DNA from: JAEUOS01 sp031423955
GTDB taxonomy: Bacteria > Pseudomonadota > Gammaproteobacteria > Burkholderiales > JAEUOS01
Direction of reading: 5' to 3'
DNA: 64,000 nt
NCBI GenBank assembly: GCA_031423955.1
Contig: JANPGJ010000412.1
Span: 5,641-69,640, forward strand
How positions within the stretch are numbered: position 1 is the stretch's first letter; every line of letters begins with the position of its first letter. The notes below the pieces were generated by a model. That model worked only from the letters and a program-made list of their open reading frames with translations, did no database searches and was not told the origin of the DNA. This document shows positions 48,083-57,177 of the stretch, piece after piece. A program made the position numbers and the translations under genes.

Positions 48083-48703
48083 CTAGGTGATGTTGATGCC
48101 GAAATTCGCGAACAGGTGACGCTCGCGGGCGCCGACTTGAGCGACGCGCTGACGGGCGGCAGTCACGACTGCCTGCAGTCGTGACAGCGCCTCTGAAAAA
48201 TCTGAATTGATAATAACATAGTCGAAGCCCGGTGCCCGCCGAATTTCCTCGGTCGCGGCCCGCAAACGGCGCGCAAGTACCTCTTCACTTTCGGTCGCCC
48301 TGCCACGCAAACGACGCTCCAATTCCGCCATCGAAGGCGGCAGAATGAAGATTGCAACAGCAGCCGGAAACACCGATCGCAACTGCTCGGCGCCCTGGCA
48401 ATCGATTTCGAACACGACATCGTTGCCGGTGGCGATCTGCGAATCGATACCGGCGCGCGAAGTGCCGTAAAGGTTGCCATGCACTTCGGCGGTTTCGAGA
48501 AATTCGCCGCGTTCGCGCATCGCAATGAACGACTCGCGGCTGATGAAGTGATATTCGCGCCCGTCGATTTCGCTGCCGCGCGGCGCCCGCGAGGTATGGG
48601 ATATCGAGAGCGCAAGGTGACCGTCCTCCGCCAGCAGTGCATTGACCAGGGTCGACTTGCCGGCGCCCGAGGGGGCCGATACGATGAAAAGTGAACCACT
48701 CAT
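48083..48703 (-). CDS. gmk: Guanylate kinase
   Basis: The 206-residue enzyme phosphorylates GMP to GDP. The P-loop is SAPSGAGKSTL near residue 9; ISHTSRAPRGSEIDGREYHF is the GMP-binding region (positions about 36-55), and the VFEIDCQGAEQL segment follows. It heads the operon with rpoZ and spoT, which links guanine nucleotide supply with (p)ppGpp control. Length is normal. Confidence 0.96.
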   Translation of the reverse strand: MSGSLFIVSAPSGAGKSTLVNALLAEDGHLALSISHTSRAPRGSEIDGREYHFISRESFIAMRERGEFLETAEVHGNLYGTSRAGIDSQIATGNDVVFEIDCQGAEQLRSVFPAAVAIFILPPSMAELERRLRGRATESEEVLARRLRAATEEIRRAPGFDYVIINSDFSEALSRLQAVVTAARQRVAQVGARERHLFANFGINIT

Positions 48704-48871
48704 GTTCTATTTGCCGTTCGCAAACGCTATCAATCGTCACCACACACACGGCAGACTCGCCGGAGAAACGCTTTTGTCACGAATTATGCAATCCTCAACA
48801 GGCGGGGCTGGCGCCGGCTCGGGTCTGCCGGGCATGACGGCAGGCTGGTCATCCCCGCATACCCGCCTGAA

Positions 48872-49732
48872 TCATTCGATATTCTGGACCTGCTCGCGCA
48901 TCTGCTCAATCAGGATCTTGATCTCCATGGCATGCGCCGAAACCTCCGGGGAAACCGATTTCGACCCCAGCGTGTTGGCTTCGCGGTGCAATTCCTGCAT
49001 CAGGAAATCCAGGCGCTTGCCGCTGGCGCCGCCCCGATCGAGTACGCGCCGCACCTCGGCGAGATGGGCCCCCAGCCTTGATAGTTCCTCGGCGATATCG
49101 ATCCGGATACCGAACATCGCGACTTCCTGGCGCACCCGCTCATCGTCGCCGGCGCCGAGAGCTTCGCGCAGCCGCGCGGCGAGCTTGGCATGGTGTTCGG
49201 CGACAATCTGCGGCAGCATCGGTTCGATCCGGCGAACCCAGTCGCCGATCGCGTCAACACGTTCAAGCAACATGGCCTTGAGCTTCTCGCCTTCGCGCTC
49301 GCGCGACGCGCGAAATTCGGCAAGCGCGTCGCGTGCCAGTTCAAGGGCTGCGCTACGCAGCACCTCCGGCGCCAGGTTCGCGTCTTCGAGCACACCCGGC
49401 CAGTCAAGCACCTCGCGCACACCCAACTCGCGCACGGCCGGCATCAGGCGCCGAATCTCGGCGGCCGCCACGGCCAGACGCGACACCGCCTCCGGATTGA
49501 CCGCGAGCGGCCGCGCCGCCCGGGCGGCGCCGTCACGGCCGTAACCGAGGCGCAACTCGACCTTGCCGCGCGATGCGGCCGCCGTGATCATTTCGCGCAA
49601 GCCGGGCTCCAGCCCGCGCATTTCATCGTTCAGCCGAAAGCTGATATCGAGGAAGCGCGAATTCACGCCCTTGATCTCGATCGACAGCGCGCCGTGTGCG
49701 AACTCGCGCGATGCAACCCCGTACCCGGTCAT
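48872..49732 (-). CDS. yicC: YicC family endoribonuclease-like protein
   Basis: The 286-residue protein starts MTGYGVASRE and ends with ILIEQMREQVQNIE, the two conserved ends of YicC. Members have been reported as endoribonucleases that affect small-RNA turnover in E. coli. An in-frame GTG at 49744 would give an N-terminus VILSMTGYG, which also resembles some family members. It lies upstream of gmk on the same strand with a 168-base gap. Confidence 0.93.
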   Translation of the reverse strand: MTGYGVASREFAHGALSIEIKGVNSRFLDISFRLNDEMRGLEPGLREMITAAASRGKVELRLGYGRDGAARAARPLAVNPEAVSRLAVAAAEIRRLMPAVRELGVREVLDWPGVLEDANLAPEVLRSAALELARDALAEFRASREREGEKLKAMLLERVDAIGDWVRRIEPMLPQIVAEHHAKLAARLREALGAGDDERVRQEVAMFGIRIDIAEELSRLGAHLAEVRRVLDRGGASGKRLDFLMQELHREANTLGSKSVSPEVSAHAMEIKILIEQMREQVQNIE

Positions 49733-49857
49733 TGAAAGAATCACTGTGTAATCCCGCTGTCGTCGCAAGCGCACCCACAGGGGCGCAAGTCAATTTGGTT
49801 ACAATGCCCGCAAGGACTTGCGATTATAAGAGCAGCCCGGGAGCACGAGCGAGCAGC

Positions 49858-50838
49858 ATGGCCGCACAGTCGAATTCGGCGTTGCCGGAAAACACGATTC
49901 TCGAAAATTACCGGATCGCCAGGCCGATTGCGTCAGGCGGGTTTTCCATCGTCTATCTCGCATATGACGAATATGGTTCACCGGTAGCCATCAAGGAATA
50001 TCTGCCGGCCGGTCTTTCGCTGCGCGGGCAGGGCCAGATTCTGCCGACCATCACGCCCGAGCATGTCAACTTGTTCCGCTACGGGATGAAATGTTTTTTC
50101 GAGGAAGGTCGCGCGCTGGCCCGGATCTCCCATCCGAACGTGGTGCGCGTGATCAACTTTTTTCGCGCCAATGAAACCGTCTACATGGTGATGCAGTACG
50201 AACGCGGGCGCACCTTGCAGGAACACATCGTGCAGCGCAAGGGCGAGATCAAGGAAAACTTCATCCGCCATGTGTTCGTGCAATTGATGAACGGCCTGCG
50301 CGAGGTGCACACCAACAAGCTGCTGCACTTCGACTTGAAGCCGGCGAACATCTACATCCGCAACGACGGCATCCCGGTGCTGCTCGATTTTGGCGCCGCG
50401 CGGCAGACCCTGATCACCGACGCACCGAAGCTCAATCCCATGTATACGCCAGGCTTCGCGGCGCCCGAACAATACAAGAACCGGGAAACCCTGGGACCAT
50501 GGACGGACATCTACTCGATCGGTGCATCGATGTTCGCATGCCTGTCGGGCATGGCGCCTCAGGCCGCCGATCAGCGGCTCGAGAAAGACCGCATGCAACC
50601 GGTGGCCAAGACTTTCAAGGGCAAGTATTCGAAGGATCTGCTCGAGATCATCGACTGGTGCCTCGACATGGACTATTTGAAGCGCCCGCAAAGTGTTTTC
50701 AGCCTGCAGAAGGCGATTGTCGAAAACCGCATTCCCGAGGCGCAAAAGCCGACCATGCTGGGCGGCTTCCGGCGCATCCTTGACGACATGGCGCGGCCAA
50801 CCAGTCGTGACCCTGATAAACCAGACTCGACCAAATAG
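49858..50838 (+). CDS. Hanks-type serine/threonine protein kinase
   Basis: The 326-residue cytosolic kinase has a Gly-rich loop GGFSIVY, the ATP-anchoring Lys in VAIKEY, a catalytic loop HFDLKPANIY (HFD instead of HRD) and DFG in LLDFGAAR, followed by FAAPEQ. There is no membrane segment or sensor domain, so the signal must be cytosolic. The PP2C phosphatase gene starts 12 bases later, so the two form a reversible phosphorylation pair. The position next to yicC and the ppGpp operon is typical of this conserved Betaproteobacterial module. Confidence 0.94.
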   Translation: MAAQSNSALPENTILENYRIARPIASGGFSIVYLAYDEYGSPVAIKEYLPAGLSLRGQGQILPTITPEHVNLFRYGMKCFFEEGRALARISHPNVVRVINFFRANETVYMVMQYERGRTLQEHIVQRKGEIKENFIRHVFVQLMNGLREVHTNKLLHFDLKPANIYIRNDGIPVLLDFGAARQTLITDAPKLNPMYTPGFAAPEQYKNRETLGPWTDIYSIGASMFACLSGMAPQAADQRLEKDRMQPVAKTFKGKYSKDLLEIIDWCLDMDYLKRPQSVFSLQKAIVENRIPEAQKPTMLGGFRRILDDMARPTSRDPDKPDSTK

Positions 50839-50850
50839 ACGGCGTTGGCG

Positions 50851-51768
50851 ATGAAATTCTCGATTTTCCAGGAAAGCCGCAAGGGCGGTCGCAAGTACAA
50901 CCAGGACCGCATGGGCTACGTGTTCTCCCGCGAGTCGCTGCTGATCATCGTGGCCGACGGCATGGGCGGGCACATGCATGGCGAGATCGCCGCGCAAATC
51001 ACGGTCGAGTCGGTGGGGCAAAAGTACCAGCGCGAGGCGCGCCCGAAACTGCCTGATCCGGTCGCGTTCCTCAATGAGAGCCTCAACGGCGCCCATGCTG
51101 CGATCCTGCAGTACACCGAGGAGCACGGTTTGCTCGAAACACCGCGCACCACCGCTGTTGCAGCCATCGTTCAGGAAGGGCATACCTGGTGGGCCCATGT
51201 CGGCGATTCGCGCGCCTACCAAATACGTGGCGGCCAGATCATCCGCCAGACGCGCGACCATTCCCGCGTGCAGCAGTTGGTATTGCAAGGCATCGTGCGC
51301 GAGGAAGCGGTTGCCGCGCATCCGGATCGCAACAAGATATTCAACTGCCTGGGCGCCCATGTGCCGCCACAGATTGAAATCGCGCCGCGCACGCGATTGC
51401 TTACAGGTGATACGTTGTTGCTTTGCAGCGATGGCGTCTGGGGGCCGTTGCCGTCGCGAGTGATTGCCACCGCGTTCCTCAACGATACGGTCATGCGCGC
51501 GGTGCCCGACCTTATGAACCAGGCGGAACGGCGTGCCGGCGCCGATTGCGACAACCTGACCGCGGTGGCCATGACCTGGAACGAAGTCGACACCGCGGGA
51601 CCGGATTCGGTTTCGACCCTTACCTTGCCGGCGGGTCAGTTTTCCTCGCAAATCGAAGGATTTGAGCAGGCCGCGAAGAGTGACTACCTGTCCGATGAGG
51701 AGATCGAGAAAGCGATCGCCGAGATTCGAACCGCCATCAACAAGGTGAACAAGGTGGTCATCAAGTAG
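50851..51768 (+). CDS. PP2C-family serine/threonine phosphatase
   Basis: The 305-residue phosphatase contains the metal-binding motifs NQDRMGY, VADGMGGH, WAHVGDSRAY, LLCSDGVWG and DCDNLTAV, so both metal sites are intact. A C-terminal extension (about 235-305) is helical and of unknown role. It should remove phosphate groups added by the kinase encoded 12 bases upstream. TTG at 50845 is open in frame, but ATG 50851 fits better. Confidence 0.94.
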   Translation: MKFSIFQESRKGGRKYNQDRMGYVFSRESLLIIVADGMGGHMHGEIAAQITVESVGQKYQREARPKLPDPVAFLNESLNGAHAAILQYTEEHGLLETPRTTAVAAIVQEGHTWWAHVGDSRAYQIRGGQIIRQTRDHSRVQQLVLQGIVREEAVAAHPDRNKIFNCLGAHVPPQIEIAPRTRLLTGDTLLLCSDGVWGPLPSRVIATAFLNDTVMRAVPDLMNQAERRAGADCDNLTAVAMTWNEVDTAGPDSVSTLTLPAGQFSSQIEGFEQAAKSDYLSDEEIEKAIAEIRTAINKVNKVVIK

Positions 51769-51866
51769 ACAGAAAGGCGGGTCGACCTGCGCGACTGCAC
51801 CCGCACAGGTCCGCGTCGGCACAAGGACGTGAAGGCGGGGACACCGGCCCCTCGGCCAGCCCGAAA

Positions 51867-51899
51867 TGAAAACGCCGGCGTTTTCAGCCGGCGTTTTCA
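51867..51899. terminator. Bidirectional terminator between PP2C and cytochrome genes
   Basis: A 13-base perfect stem (TGAAAACGCCGGC and its complement) with a 7-base loop serves both converging genes. Confidence 0.9.
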
Positions 51900-51933
51900 T
51901 CTGGGTGCGGTTGCAGGCGTTGCCGCCCCATCA

Positions 51934-52284
51934 TCAGCGCTTGATGTGCAAGGGGCCCGGCAAAGCGGCCAGAAACGTTGCCAGATCCTCGATTTCCTGC
52001 TTCGACAACGTCGCTGCCTGGCCAGCCATGATGGCGTTCTTGCGGCCGATTTGCGAACGATCCCCCTGCTTGTAGGCGTTCAATACCGTCATCAGGTAAT
52101 CCTTGTGTTGTCCGGCGATCAGCGGGTACTCGGGCTGCAGCGGCTTGTTCCAGTTGCCGCCGACCGCGTGGCATGCCGCGCAGACCTGATCCGCCTTCAG
52201 CTTGCCGCGGTCGGCATTGCCGGCGGCTAGCGCGCCACCGGCTGATGCCGCGAGAACGGATGCAATAAGCAGTGTCTTCTTCAT
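51934..52284 (-). CDS. Small monoheme cytochrome c (second of a pair)
   Basis: The 116-residue product has a signal peptide (LLIASVLAASAGGALAAG) and haem motif CAACH. PLIAGQHKDYLMTVLNAYKQGDR and IEDLATFLAALPG (quoted in part) match half of a cytochrome c4-like dihaem protein. Its start overlaps the stop of the other cytochrome (ATGA). A likely role is electron transfer to a terminal oxidase; this is inference. Confidence 0.9.
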   Translation of the reverse strand: MKKTLLIASVLAASAGGALAAGNADRGKLKADQVCAACHAVGGNWNKPLQPEYPLIAGQHKDYLMTVLNAYKQGDRSQIGRKNAIMAGQAATLSKQEIEDLATFLAALPGPLHIKR

Positions 52285-52622
52285 TTGGCAACTCCCTGCT
52301 CGGCACCACCGTAGTAGGCGGCGAGCTCGGAAATGTCCTTGTCCGACAATGAAACCGCGATCGAGCGCATGGTCGGATGTTTGCGCTCGCCCGTCTGGTA
52401 GGCCTTGAGTGCAGACTCCAGGTATTTGGCATTCTGGCCGGCGATCAGGGGCACATGGTAGACCTGCGGATACGCCATGCGATAGCCGGGAATGCCATGG
52501 CAGCCGATGCACATCGCGGCCTTGCCGCCGGACTTGGTTGCGCCCATTGCCGCGCCTTCCGCAAATGCCGCGGGCGCCGCCGCCACGCCTGCCAGCAAGG
52601 CCAGAATCAGGTATTTGTTCAT
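52281..52622 (-). CDS. Small monoheme cytochrome c (first of a pair)
   Basis: The 113-residue product has a signal peptide ending APAAFAEG and a haem motif CIGCH. The rest, with VPLIAGQNAKYLESALKAY and ISELAAYYGG, is a c4-type half. The two adjacent, overlapping genes look like the two domains of dihaem cytochrome c4 encoded separately. The divergent promoter region with moxR lies upstream. Confidence 0.9.
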   Translation of the reverse strand: MNKYLILALLAGVAAAPAAFAEGAAMGATKSGGKAAMCIGCHGIPGYRMAYPQVYHVPLIAGQNAKYLESALKAYQTGERKHPTMRSIAVSLSDKDISELAAYYGGAEQGVAK

Positions 52623-52740
52623 GTCAGGTTTGATCGATAGTCTAGTCGCAAAGCATGGCGATTATAAGCCAAAAAGAAGGCCCGTCCGAAGGCTTTCACC
52701 GCGACCTTAATCCGAGTCGCAGCCGAACCGGCCCGTACCC

Positions 52741-52746
52741 TATAAT
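52741..52746 (+). promoter_or_regulatory. Candidate -10 element of the moxR unit
   Basis: TATAAT lies 36 bases before the moxR ATG; a good -35 at the correct spacing is not seen, so this may depend on an activator. Confidence 0.4.
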
Positions 52747-52781
52747 CGAACGGATATCAACCCACCCCCAGTGACCCAGCC

Positions 52782-53624
52782 ATGCGCTTCGAAGGCTCCA
52801 AGAACTATGTCGCCACCGACGACCTCCGTCTCGCGGTGAATGCGGCCGTCACCCTGCAGCGACCGCTCCTCATCAAGGGCGAACCCGGCACCGGCAAAAC
52901 CATGCTGGCCGAAGAAGTCGCGGCGGCGCTCGACATGCCGCTCATGCAATGGCATATCAAGTCGACCACCAAGGCGCAACAAGGCCTGTATGAATATGAT
53001 GCGGTGTCGCGTCTGCGTGATTCCCAGCTGGGCGATGCGAAAGTCAAGGAGATTGACAACTACATCATTCGCGGCGTCCTGTGGCAGGCCTTCGAAGCGG
53101 AGCGCCAGTCGGTGCTGCTGATCGACGAAATCGACAAGGCCGATATCGAATTCCCGAACGACCTGCTGCGCGAACTCGACCGCATGGAGTTCTACGTCTA
53201 CGAGACCCGCCAGACCATCAAGGCGCGGCAGCGCCCGGTGGTGATGATCACCTCGAACAACGAGAAGGAATTGCCCGACGCGTTCCTGCGCCGCTGCTTC
53301 TTTCACTACATCAAGTTTCCCGACAAGGAAACCATGCAGAAAATCGTCGACGTGCATTTTCCGGGTCTGAAGAAGGAACTCCTCAAGGAAGCGCTCGAAG
53401 TGTTCTTCCAGATGCGCGAGATCCCGGGCCTGAAGAAAAAGCCGTCAACCTCCGAACTCCTCGATTGGCTCAAGCTGCTGTTGGCCGAGGACATTCCACC
53501 GGAAGCGCTCAAGGCAAAGGACAACAAGACCGCGATCCCGCCCCTGCATGGCGCGCTGCTCAAGAACGAGCAGGACGTGCAGTTGTTCGAGCGCCTGGTT
53601 TTCATGGCACGCGCCGGGCGTTGA
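52782..53624 (+). CDS. MoxR-family AAA+ ATPase
   Basis: The 280-residue ATPase has Walker A GEPGTGKTM, Walker B VLLIDEIDKAD and sensor-1 ITSNNEKELPDAF. MoxR proteins act as chaperones with VWA proteins in maturation of metalloenzymes or protein complexes. Two genes downstream is a CoxE-like VWA protein, as expected for the pairing. The MoxR/CoxE-type order is interrupted by a small acetyltransferase. The target of the pair cannot be read; no dehydrogenase or hydrogenase is nearby. Confidence 0.93.
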   Translation: MRFEGSKNYVATDDLRLAVNAAVTLQRPLLIKGEPGTGKTMLAEEVAAALDMPLMQWHIKSTTKAQQGLYEYDAVSRLRDSQLGDAKVKEIDNYIIRGVLWQAFEAERQSVLLIDEIDKADIEFPNDLLRELDRMEFYVYETRQTIKARQRPVVMITSNNEKELPDAFLRRCFFHYIKFPDKETMQKIVDVHFPGLKKELLKEALEVFFQMREIPGLKKKPSTSELLDWLKLLLAEDIPPEALKAKDNKTAIPPLHGALLKNEQDVQLFERLVFMARAGR

Positions 53625-53626
53625 GC

Positions 53627-54220
53627 GTGGATTGGCTGACGCCGGTAACGTTGGCCGGACGGCATGCCGCGCTCGAGCCGCTGGCCGCCAGCCAAGATGC
53701 CGCGCTCGCGGCCGCGGTGAGCGACGGCGAGTTGTGGAAGCTCTGGTACACCTCGATCCCCGCGCCAGCCGCAATGGGTGCCGAAATCGAACGGCGCCTG
53801 CGCCTGTGTGCGGGCGGGTCAATGCTGCCGTTCGCGGTGCGCAGCCTGGCCAGCGGCAAACTGGTCGGCATGACCACCTACATGAATGTCGATCAGGTCA
53901 ACCGCCGCGTCGAGATCGGCTCCACCTGGTACGCGCGCTCGGTGCAACGCACGCCGCTGAACACCGAATGCAAGCTGCTCCTGCTGCGCCACGCGTTCGA
54001 AACGCTGGACTGCATCGCGGTTGAATTTCGCACCAGTTTTTTCAACCTCGCCAGCCGCCGCGCGATCGAACGTCTCGGCGCCAAGCAGGACGGTGTCCTG
54101 CGTGCCCACATGCGCCATGGCGACGGATCGCTGCGTGACACCGTCGTATTCAGCATCCTGCCGCAAGAGTGGCCGGCCGTCAGAAAACACCTCGAATTTC
54201 AGCTTTCGCGCGATCGATAG
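53627..54220 (+). CDS. GNAT-family N-acetyltransferase (RimJ/RimL-like)
   Basis: With a GTG start 3 bases after the moxR stop the product is 197 residues. VTLAGRHAALEPLA, NRRVEIGSTWYARSVQRTPL, ALDNAG-like FETLDCIAVEFRTSFFNLASRRAIERLG and HMRHGDGSLRDTVVFSIL (each quoted in part) match acetyltransferases of the RimJ/RimL type. The substrate is not known. It sits between moxR and the VWA gene, so it may act on the same client. No other start gives a good N-terminus. Confidence 0.85.
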   Translation: MDWLTPVTLAGRHAALEPLAASQDAALAAAVSDGELWKLWYTSIPAPAAMGAEIERRLRLCAGGSMLPFAVRSLASGKLVGMTTYMNVDQVNRRVEIGSTWYARSVQRTPLNTECKLLLLRHAFETLDCIAVEFRTSFFNLASRRAIERLGAKQDGVLRAHMRHGDGSLRDTVVFSILPQEWPAVRKHLEFQLSRDR

Positions 54221-54231
54221 GAAGGTCCGGC

Positions 54232-55422
54232 ATGCTCATCGATTTTTTCCTCAAGTGCAAGAACGCCGGGCTGCCGGTATCGACCAAGGAGTTTCTGGTC
54301 CTGCTCGAATCCCTGCAAAAAGGCGTGATCGGACCGTCGATCGACGAGTTCTATTTTTTGTCGCGCATGTGCCTGATCAAGGACGAGACCAAATACGACA
54401 AGTACGACCGTGTGTTCGGCGAGTACTTTCGCGGCGTCGAGTCGCTGGTTGACCTGCAGCGGGCATTGCCGGAAGACTGGCTGCGCAAGGTGATAGAGAA
54501 CAATCTTTCGCCCGAGGAAAAGGCCAAGCTCGAAGCACTTGGCTGGGAAAAGCTGATGGAAGAGTTGAAGAAGCGGCTCGAGGAACAGAAGGAGCGCCAC
54601 GAGGGTGGCTCGAAGTGGATCGGCACCGGCGGTACCTCGCCGTTCGGCGCCCACGGCTACAACCCGCAGGGCGTACGCATCGGCCAGGCCGGCGGCCGCA
54701 ACCGCTCCGCTGTCAAGGTGTGGGACCAGCGCGCCTACAAGGACTACGACGATTCGGTTGAACTCGGGATCCGCAACATCAAGCTGGCCCTGCGGCGTCT
54801 GCGCAAGTTCGCGCGCGAAGGCGCCGCCGAGGAACTCGACATGCCCGACACCATCGACTGCACGGCCAAGAATGCCGGCTGGCTCGACATCAAGATGGTG
54901 CCGGAGCGCAAGAACACCGTGAAGGTGCTGATGCTGCTCGACGTCGGCGGCACCATGGACGACCATATCAAGCAGGCGGAGGAATTGTTCTCCGCGACCA
55001 AGAGCGAATTCAAGCACCTCGAGTACTACTATTTCCACAACTGTGTCTATGATTTCCTGTGGAAGAACAATCGTCGCCGCCATTCGGAAAAGTTCCTCAC
55101 CTGGGACGTGATCCGCAAATACAACCGCGACTACAAGCTGATCTTCGTCGGCGACGCCACCATGAGCCCGTATGAAATCCTGCAGCCCGGCGGCAGCGTT
55201 GAATACAACAACGAGGAGGCCGGTGCGGTGTGGATCCAGCGCTTCCTCGAGCACTTCAAGAGCGCGGTCTGGCTCAACCCCGAACCGGAACGCGTGTGGG
55301 AATACCGGCAGTCGATTTCGGTGATCAAGCAGATCATGGGCAACCGCATGCATCCGCTGACCATCGAGGGACTGGAACGCGCGATCCGCTATCTCTCCAA
55401 AAAGCAGTCGTCGGCACACTGA
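54232..55422 (+). CDS. CoxE-like VWA-domain protein with degenerate MIDAS
   Basis: The 396-residue protein has a helical N-terminal half with a charged coil (about 95-125) and a C-terminal von Willebrand A-like domain. The expected metal-ion-dependent adhesion motif Asp-x-Ser-x-Ser reads DVGGTM (Asp237 onwards), so the two Ser are replaced by Gly and Thr. GDATMSPYEI supplies a possible distal site. It is the usual partner of MoxR ATPases; the two genes flank an acetyltransferase gene. The start at 54232 has GGAAGG upstream. Confidence 0.9.
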   Translation: MLIDFFLKCKNAGLPVSTKEFLVLLESLQKGVIGPSIDEFYFLSRMCLIKDETKYDKYDRVFGEYFRGVESLVDLQRALPEDWLRKVIENNLSPEEKAKLEALGWEKLMEELKKRLEEQKERHEGGSKWIGTGGTSPFGAHGYNPQGVRIGQAGGRNRSAVKVWDQRAYKDYDDSVELGIRNIKLALRRLRKFAREGAAEELDMPDTIDCTAKNAGWLDIKMVPERKNTVKVLMLLDVGGTMDDHIKQAEELFSATKSEFKHLEYYYFHNCVYDFLWKNNRRRHSEKFLTWDVIRKYNRDYKLIFVGDATMSPYEILQPGGSVEYNNEEAGAVWIQRFLEHFKSAVWLNPEPERVWEYRQSISVIKQIMGNRMHPLTIEGLERAIRYLSKKQSSAH

Positions 55423-55438
55423 CCGCGCCGGCGCGACT

Positions 55439-56086
55439 TCATCGCACGGCCGCAAGCGGCTGTGCCGATGGTTGTGTGGCCAGGAAGGATTCGCGCAGCG
55501 ACAGGTTCCCGAACAGCATGTCAAGCGACGGCGCCCGCTCACGCCAGGGAAACTCCGGCAGGCGCAGATCCAGATAGCCCAGCATGCAGCCAACGGCGAT
55601 ATCGGCCAGCCCGAAACCGCCAGCGGCGAACCACGGGCCACCGGCAAATCGGCGGGCGGCTTCGTCCACCCCGGCCAGGACCTTGGCCATCTGCCGTGCG
55701 ATCCAGTCGCGACTCTGCAATTGCGGTGGCCGTGCCCGCTCCAGAACGATCAGCACCACCGCATCGCAAACGCCGTCGGCGATGACCTCGACCTGGTGCG
55801 CAGCGACGCGTGCCAGCGGAGCGGCCGGCAACAGCGGCGGCAGCGGCCATTTCGCTTCGACATACTCGATGATGAGCCGCGAATCGAAGATCGCACCGTC
55901 GTCCGGCGTCACCAGCACCGGCACCTTCTTCAACGGGTTATGCGGCGCGATGCTGGCGCCGGAAATCCATGGATTGTCGACTTCGACAGTGAATTCCAGC
56001 CCCTTCTCCAGCAGCGCGACCCGCGCCTTGCGCGCGAACGGGCTGGGAGTCGCGATGATCAGCTTCAAGGCGGGCAACCCGCGCAT
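55439..56086 (-). CDS. Glutathione S-transferase family protein
   Basis: The 215-residue protein has a thioredoxin-fold N-terminus (KLIIATPSPFARKARVALLE) with Ser in the usual catalytic position region, PVLVTPDDGAIFDSRLIIEY with the cis-Pro and gamma-Glu-binding DS, and an all-helical C-terminus with GLADIAVGCMLGYLD. It resembles the bacterial GSTs related to stringent starvation protein. The first codons (MRGLPA) are not family-like; a TTG a few codons in could be the start. It is 1 base after the alpha/beta hydrolase gene on the same strand. Confidence 0.88.
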   Translation of the reverse strand: MRGLPALKLIIATPSPFARKARVALLEKGLEFTVEVDNPWISGASIAPHNPLKKVPVLVTPDDGAIFDSRLIIEYVEAKWPLPPLLPAAPLARVAAHQVEVIADGVCDAVVLIVLERARPPQLQSRDWIARQMAKVLAGVDEAARRFAGGPWFAAGGFGLADIAVGCMLGYLDLRLPEFPWRERAPSLDMLFGNLSLRESFLATQPSAQPLAAVR

Positions 56087-56087
56087 C

Positions 56088-56960
56088 TCAGATCATGCGC
56101 AGCGTGCGTGCCAGAGGGTCCCGCATGCGGTACTGGCCGGACTCGACCTGATGAAAGAATCGATCGCACATCTGGTTGAACAGGTCGGGCTCCTCGAGGT
56201 TGCAGGCGTGCCCGGTCTGCGGAATGAACGCCAGCCCGGCCGCCGGCATGCGCCGCTTGAGCATCAGCGACGCATCCAGGCACGGCTCGTCTTCGTCGCC
56301 GCTGATGATCAGGGTCGGCACGGTACAGTCGGCCATCTCTTGCGCGAAGTCATCCAGGCTCGGACGCAGCGCCTGGTATCCCTTGAGGGTCATGGCCGAT
56401 CCCGGTGCCGAGTGTTGCCGCACGTGGTCGACAAACTCGGCGAATCCGCGCGGGTCCTTGTTGCGCAACTGCGCCCGGGTCGGGGTCAGCGTCCGCGGAC
56501 CGGCGTTCACCTCCCAGCCGTCGGCAAGCAAGCTTGCTGCCGAGGCTTCGGATTCAGCATGAAATCGCGCGCGTTCGGCCGCGCCCGAACCTGATCCGAT
56601 GCCGGCCAGCGTCAGGGAAAGCGCACGCTGCGGCCAGCGCATGCCGAAGTAGAAGGTCGCGAATGCCCCCATCGAAAGGCCGACGATGTGGGCACGGTCG
56701 ATGCCCAATCCGTCAAGAACCGCAAGAATTCCGGCGCGCTGGTGTTCAAAGGAGTAGTCCTCGGCACGTTGCGGCACGTCGGAGGGCGGGTAGCCACGCG
56801 CGTTGAAGGCGATGGTCCGGTAACGCCGCGAGAAATACCTGAGCTGAGGTTCCCAGGCACTGATTTCTCCGAGAAACTCATGCACAAAAACCACCGGTAC
56901 GCCGCTGCCGGCCTCCTCGAAATACAGTTGCACCCCGTCGGGCGCCGTCACGTACGGCAT
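56088..56960 (-). CDS. Alpha/beta hydrolase
   Basis: The 290-residue protein has the nucleophile elbow GLSMGA, catalytic Asp in ISGDEDEPC and His in QTGHACNLEEP. The oxyanion region reads FVHEFLGE in place of the usual HG. The overall pattern recalls 3-oxoadipate enol-lactonases and related esterases, but substrate specificity is unknown. The start at 56960 follows AAGGAGG. It is upstream of the GST gene with one base between. Confidence 0.87.
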   Translation of the reverse strand: MPYVTAPDGVQLYFEEAGSGVPVVFVHEFLGEISAWEPQLRYFSRRYRTIAFNARGYPPSDVPQRAEDYSFEHQRAGILAVLDGLGIDRAHIVGLSMGAFATFYFGMRWPQRALSLTLAGIGSGSGAAERARFHAESEASAASLLADGWEVNAGPRTLTPTRAQLRNKDPRGFAEFVDHVRQHSAPGSAMTLKGYQALRPSLDDFAQEMADCTVPTLIISGDEDEPCLDASLMLKRRMPAAGLAFIPQTGHACNLEEPDLFNQMCDRFFHQVESGQYRMRDPLARTLRMI

Positions 56961-57177
56961 TGCTGGCCTCCTTGAAGTTCTCGGACGGGGCGCTTCCCGG
57001 GATTCCTGGGAAGTGCGTCGCGACGAATGTAGCACAGGGCCCGACCGCGACGATGCCGGCGCGCATGGCAGGTCACGGTCCGCCGACCGTGGCGACGGGA
57101 TAGAATCGCCAGTCTGCGATGCCAAGGCTCGTGACGGTGTAATGCCGCCGCCCGCATCGCGTTACCGGCCTGAAACC

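Noticed and set aside
49777..49830. TACAAT and TATAAG elements between yicC and the kinase gene
   Set aside because: Neither has a fitting -35 at 16-18 bases, so no promoter is annotated.
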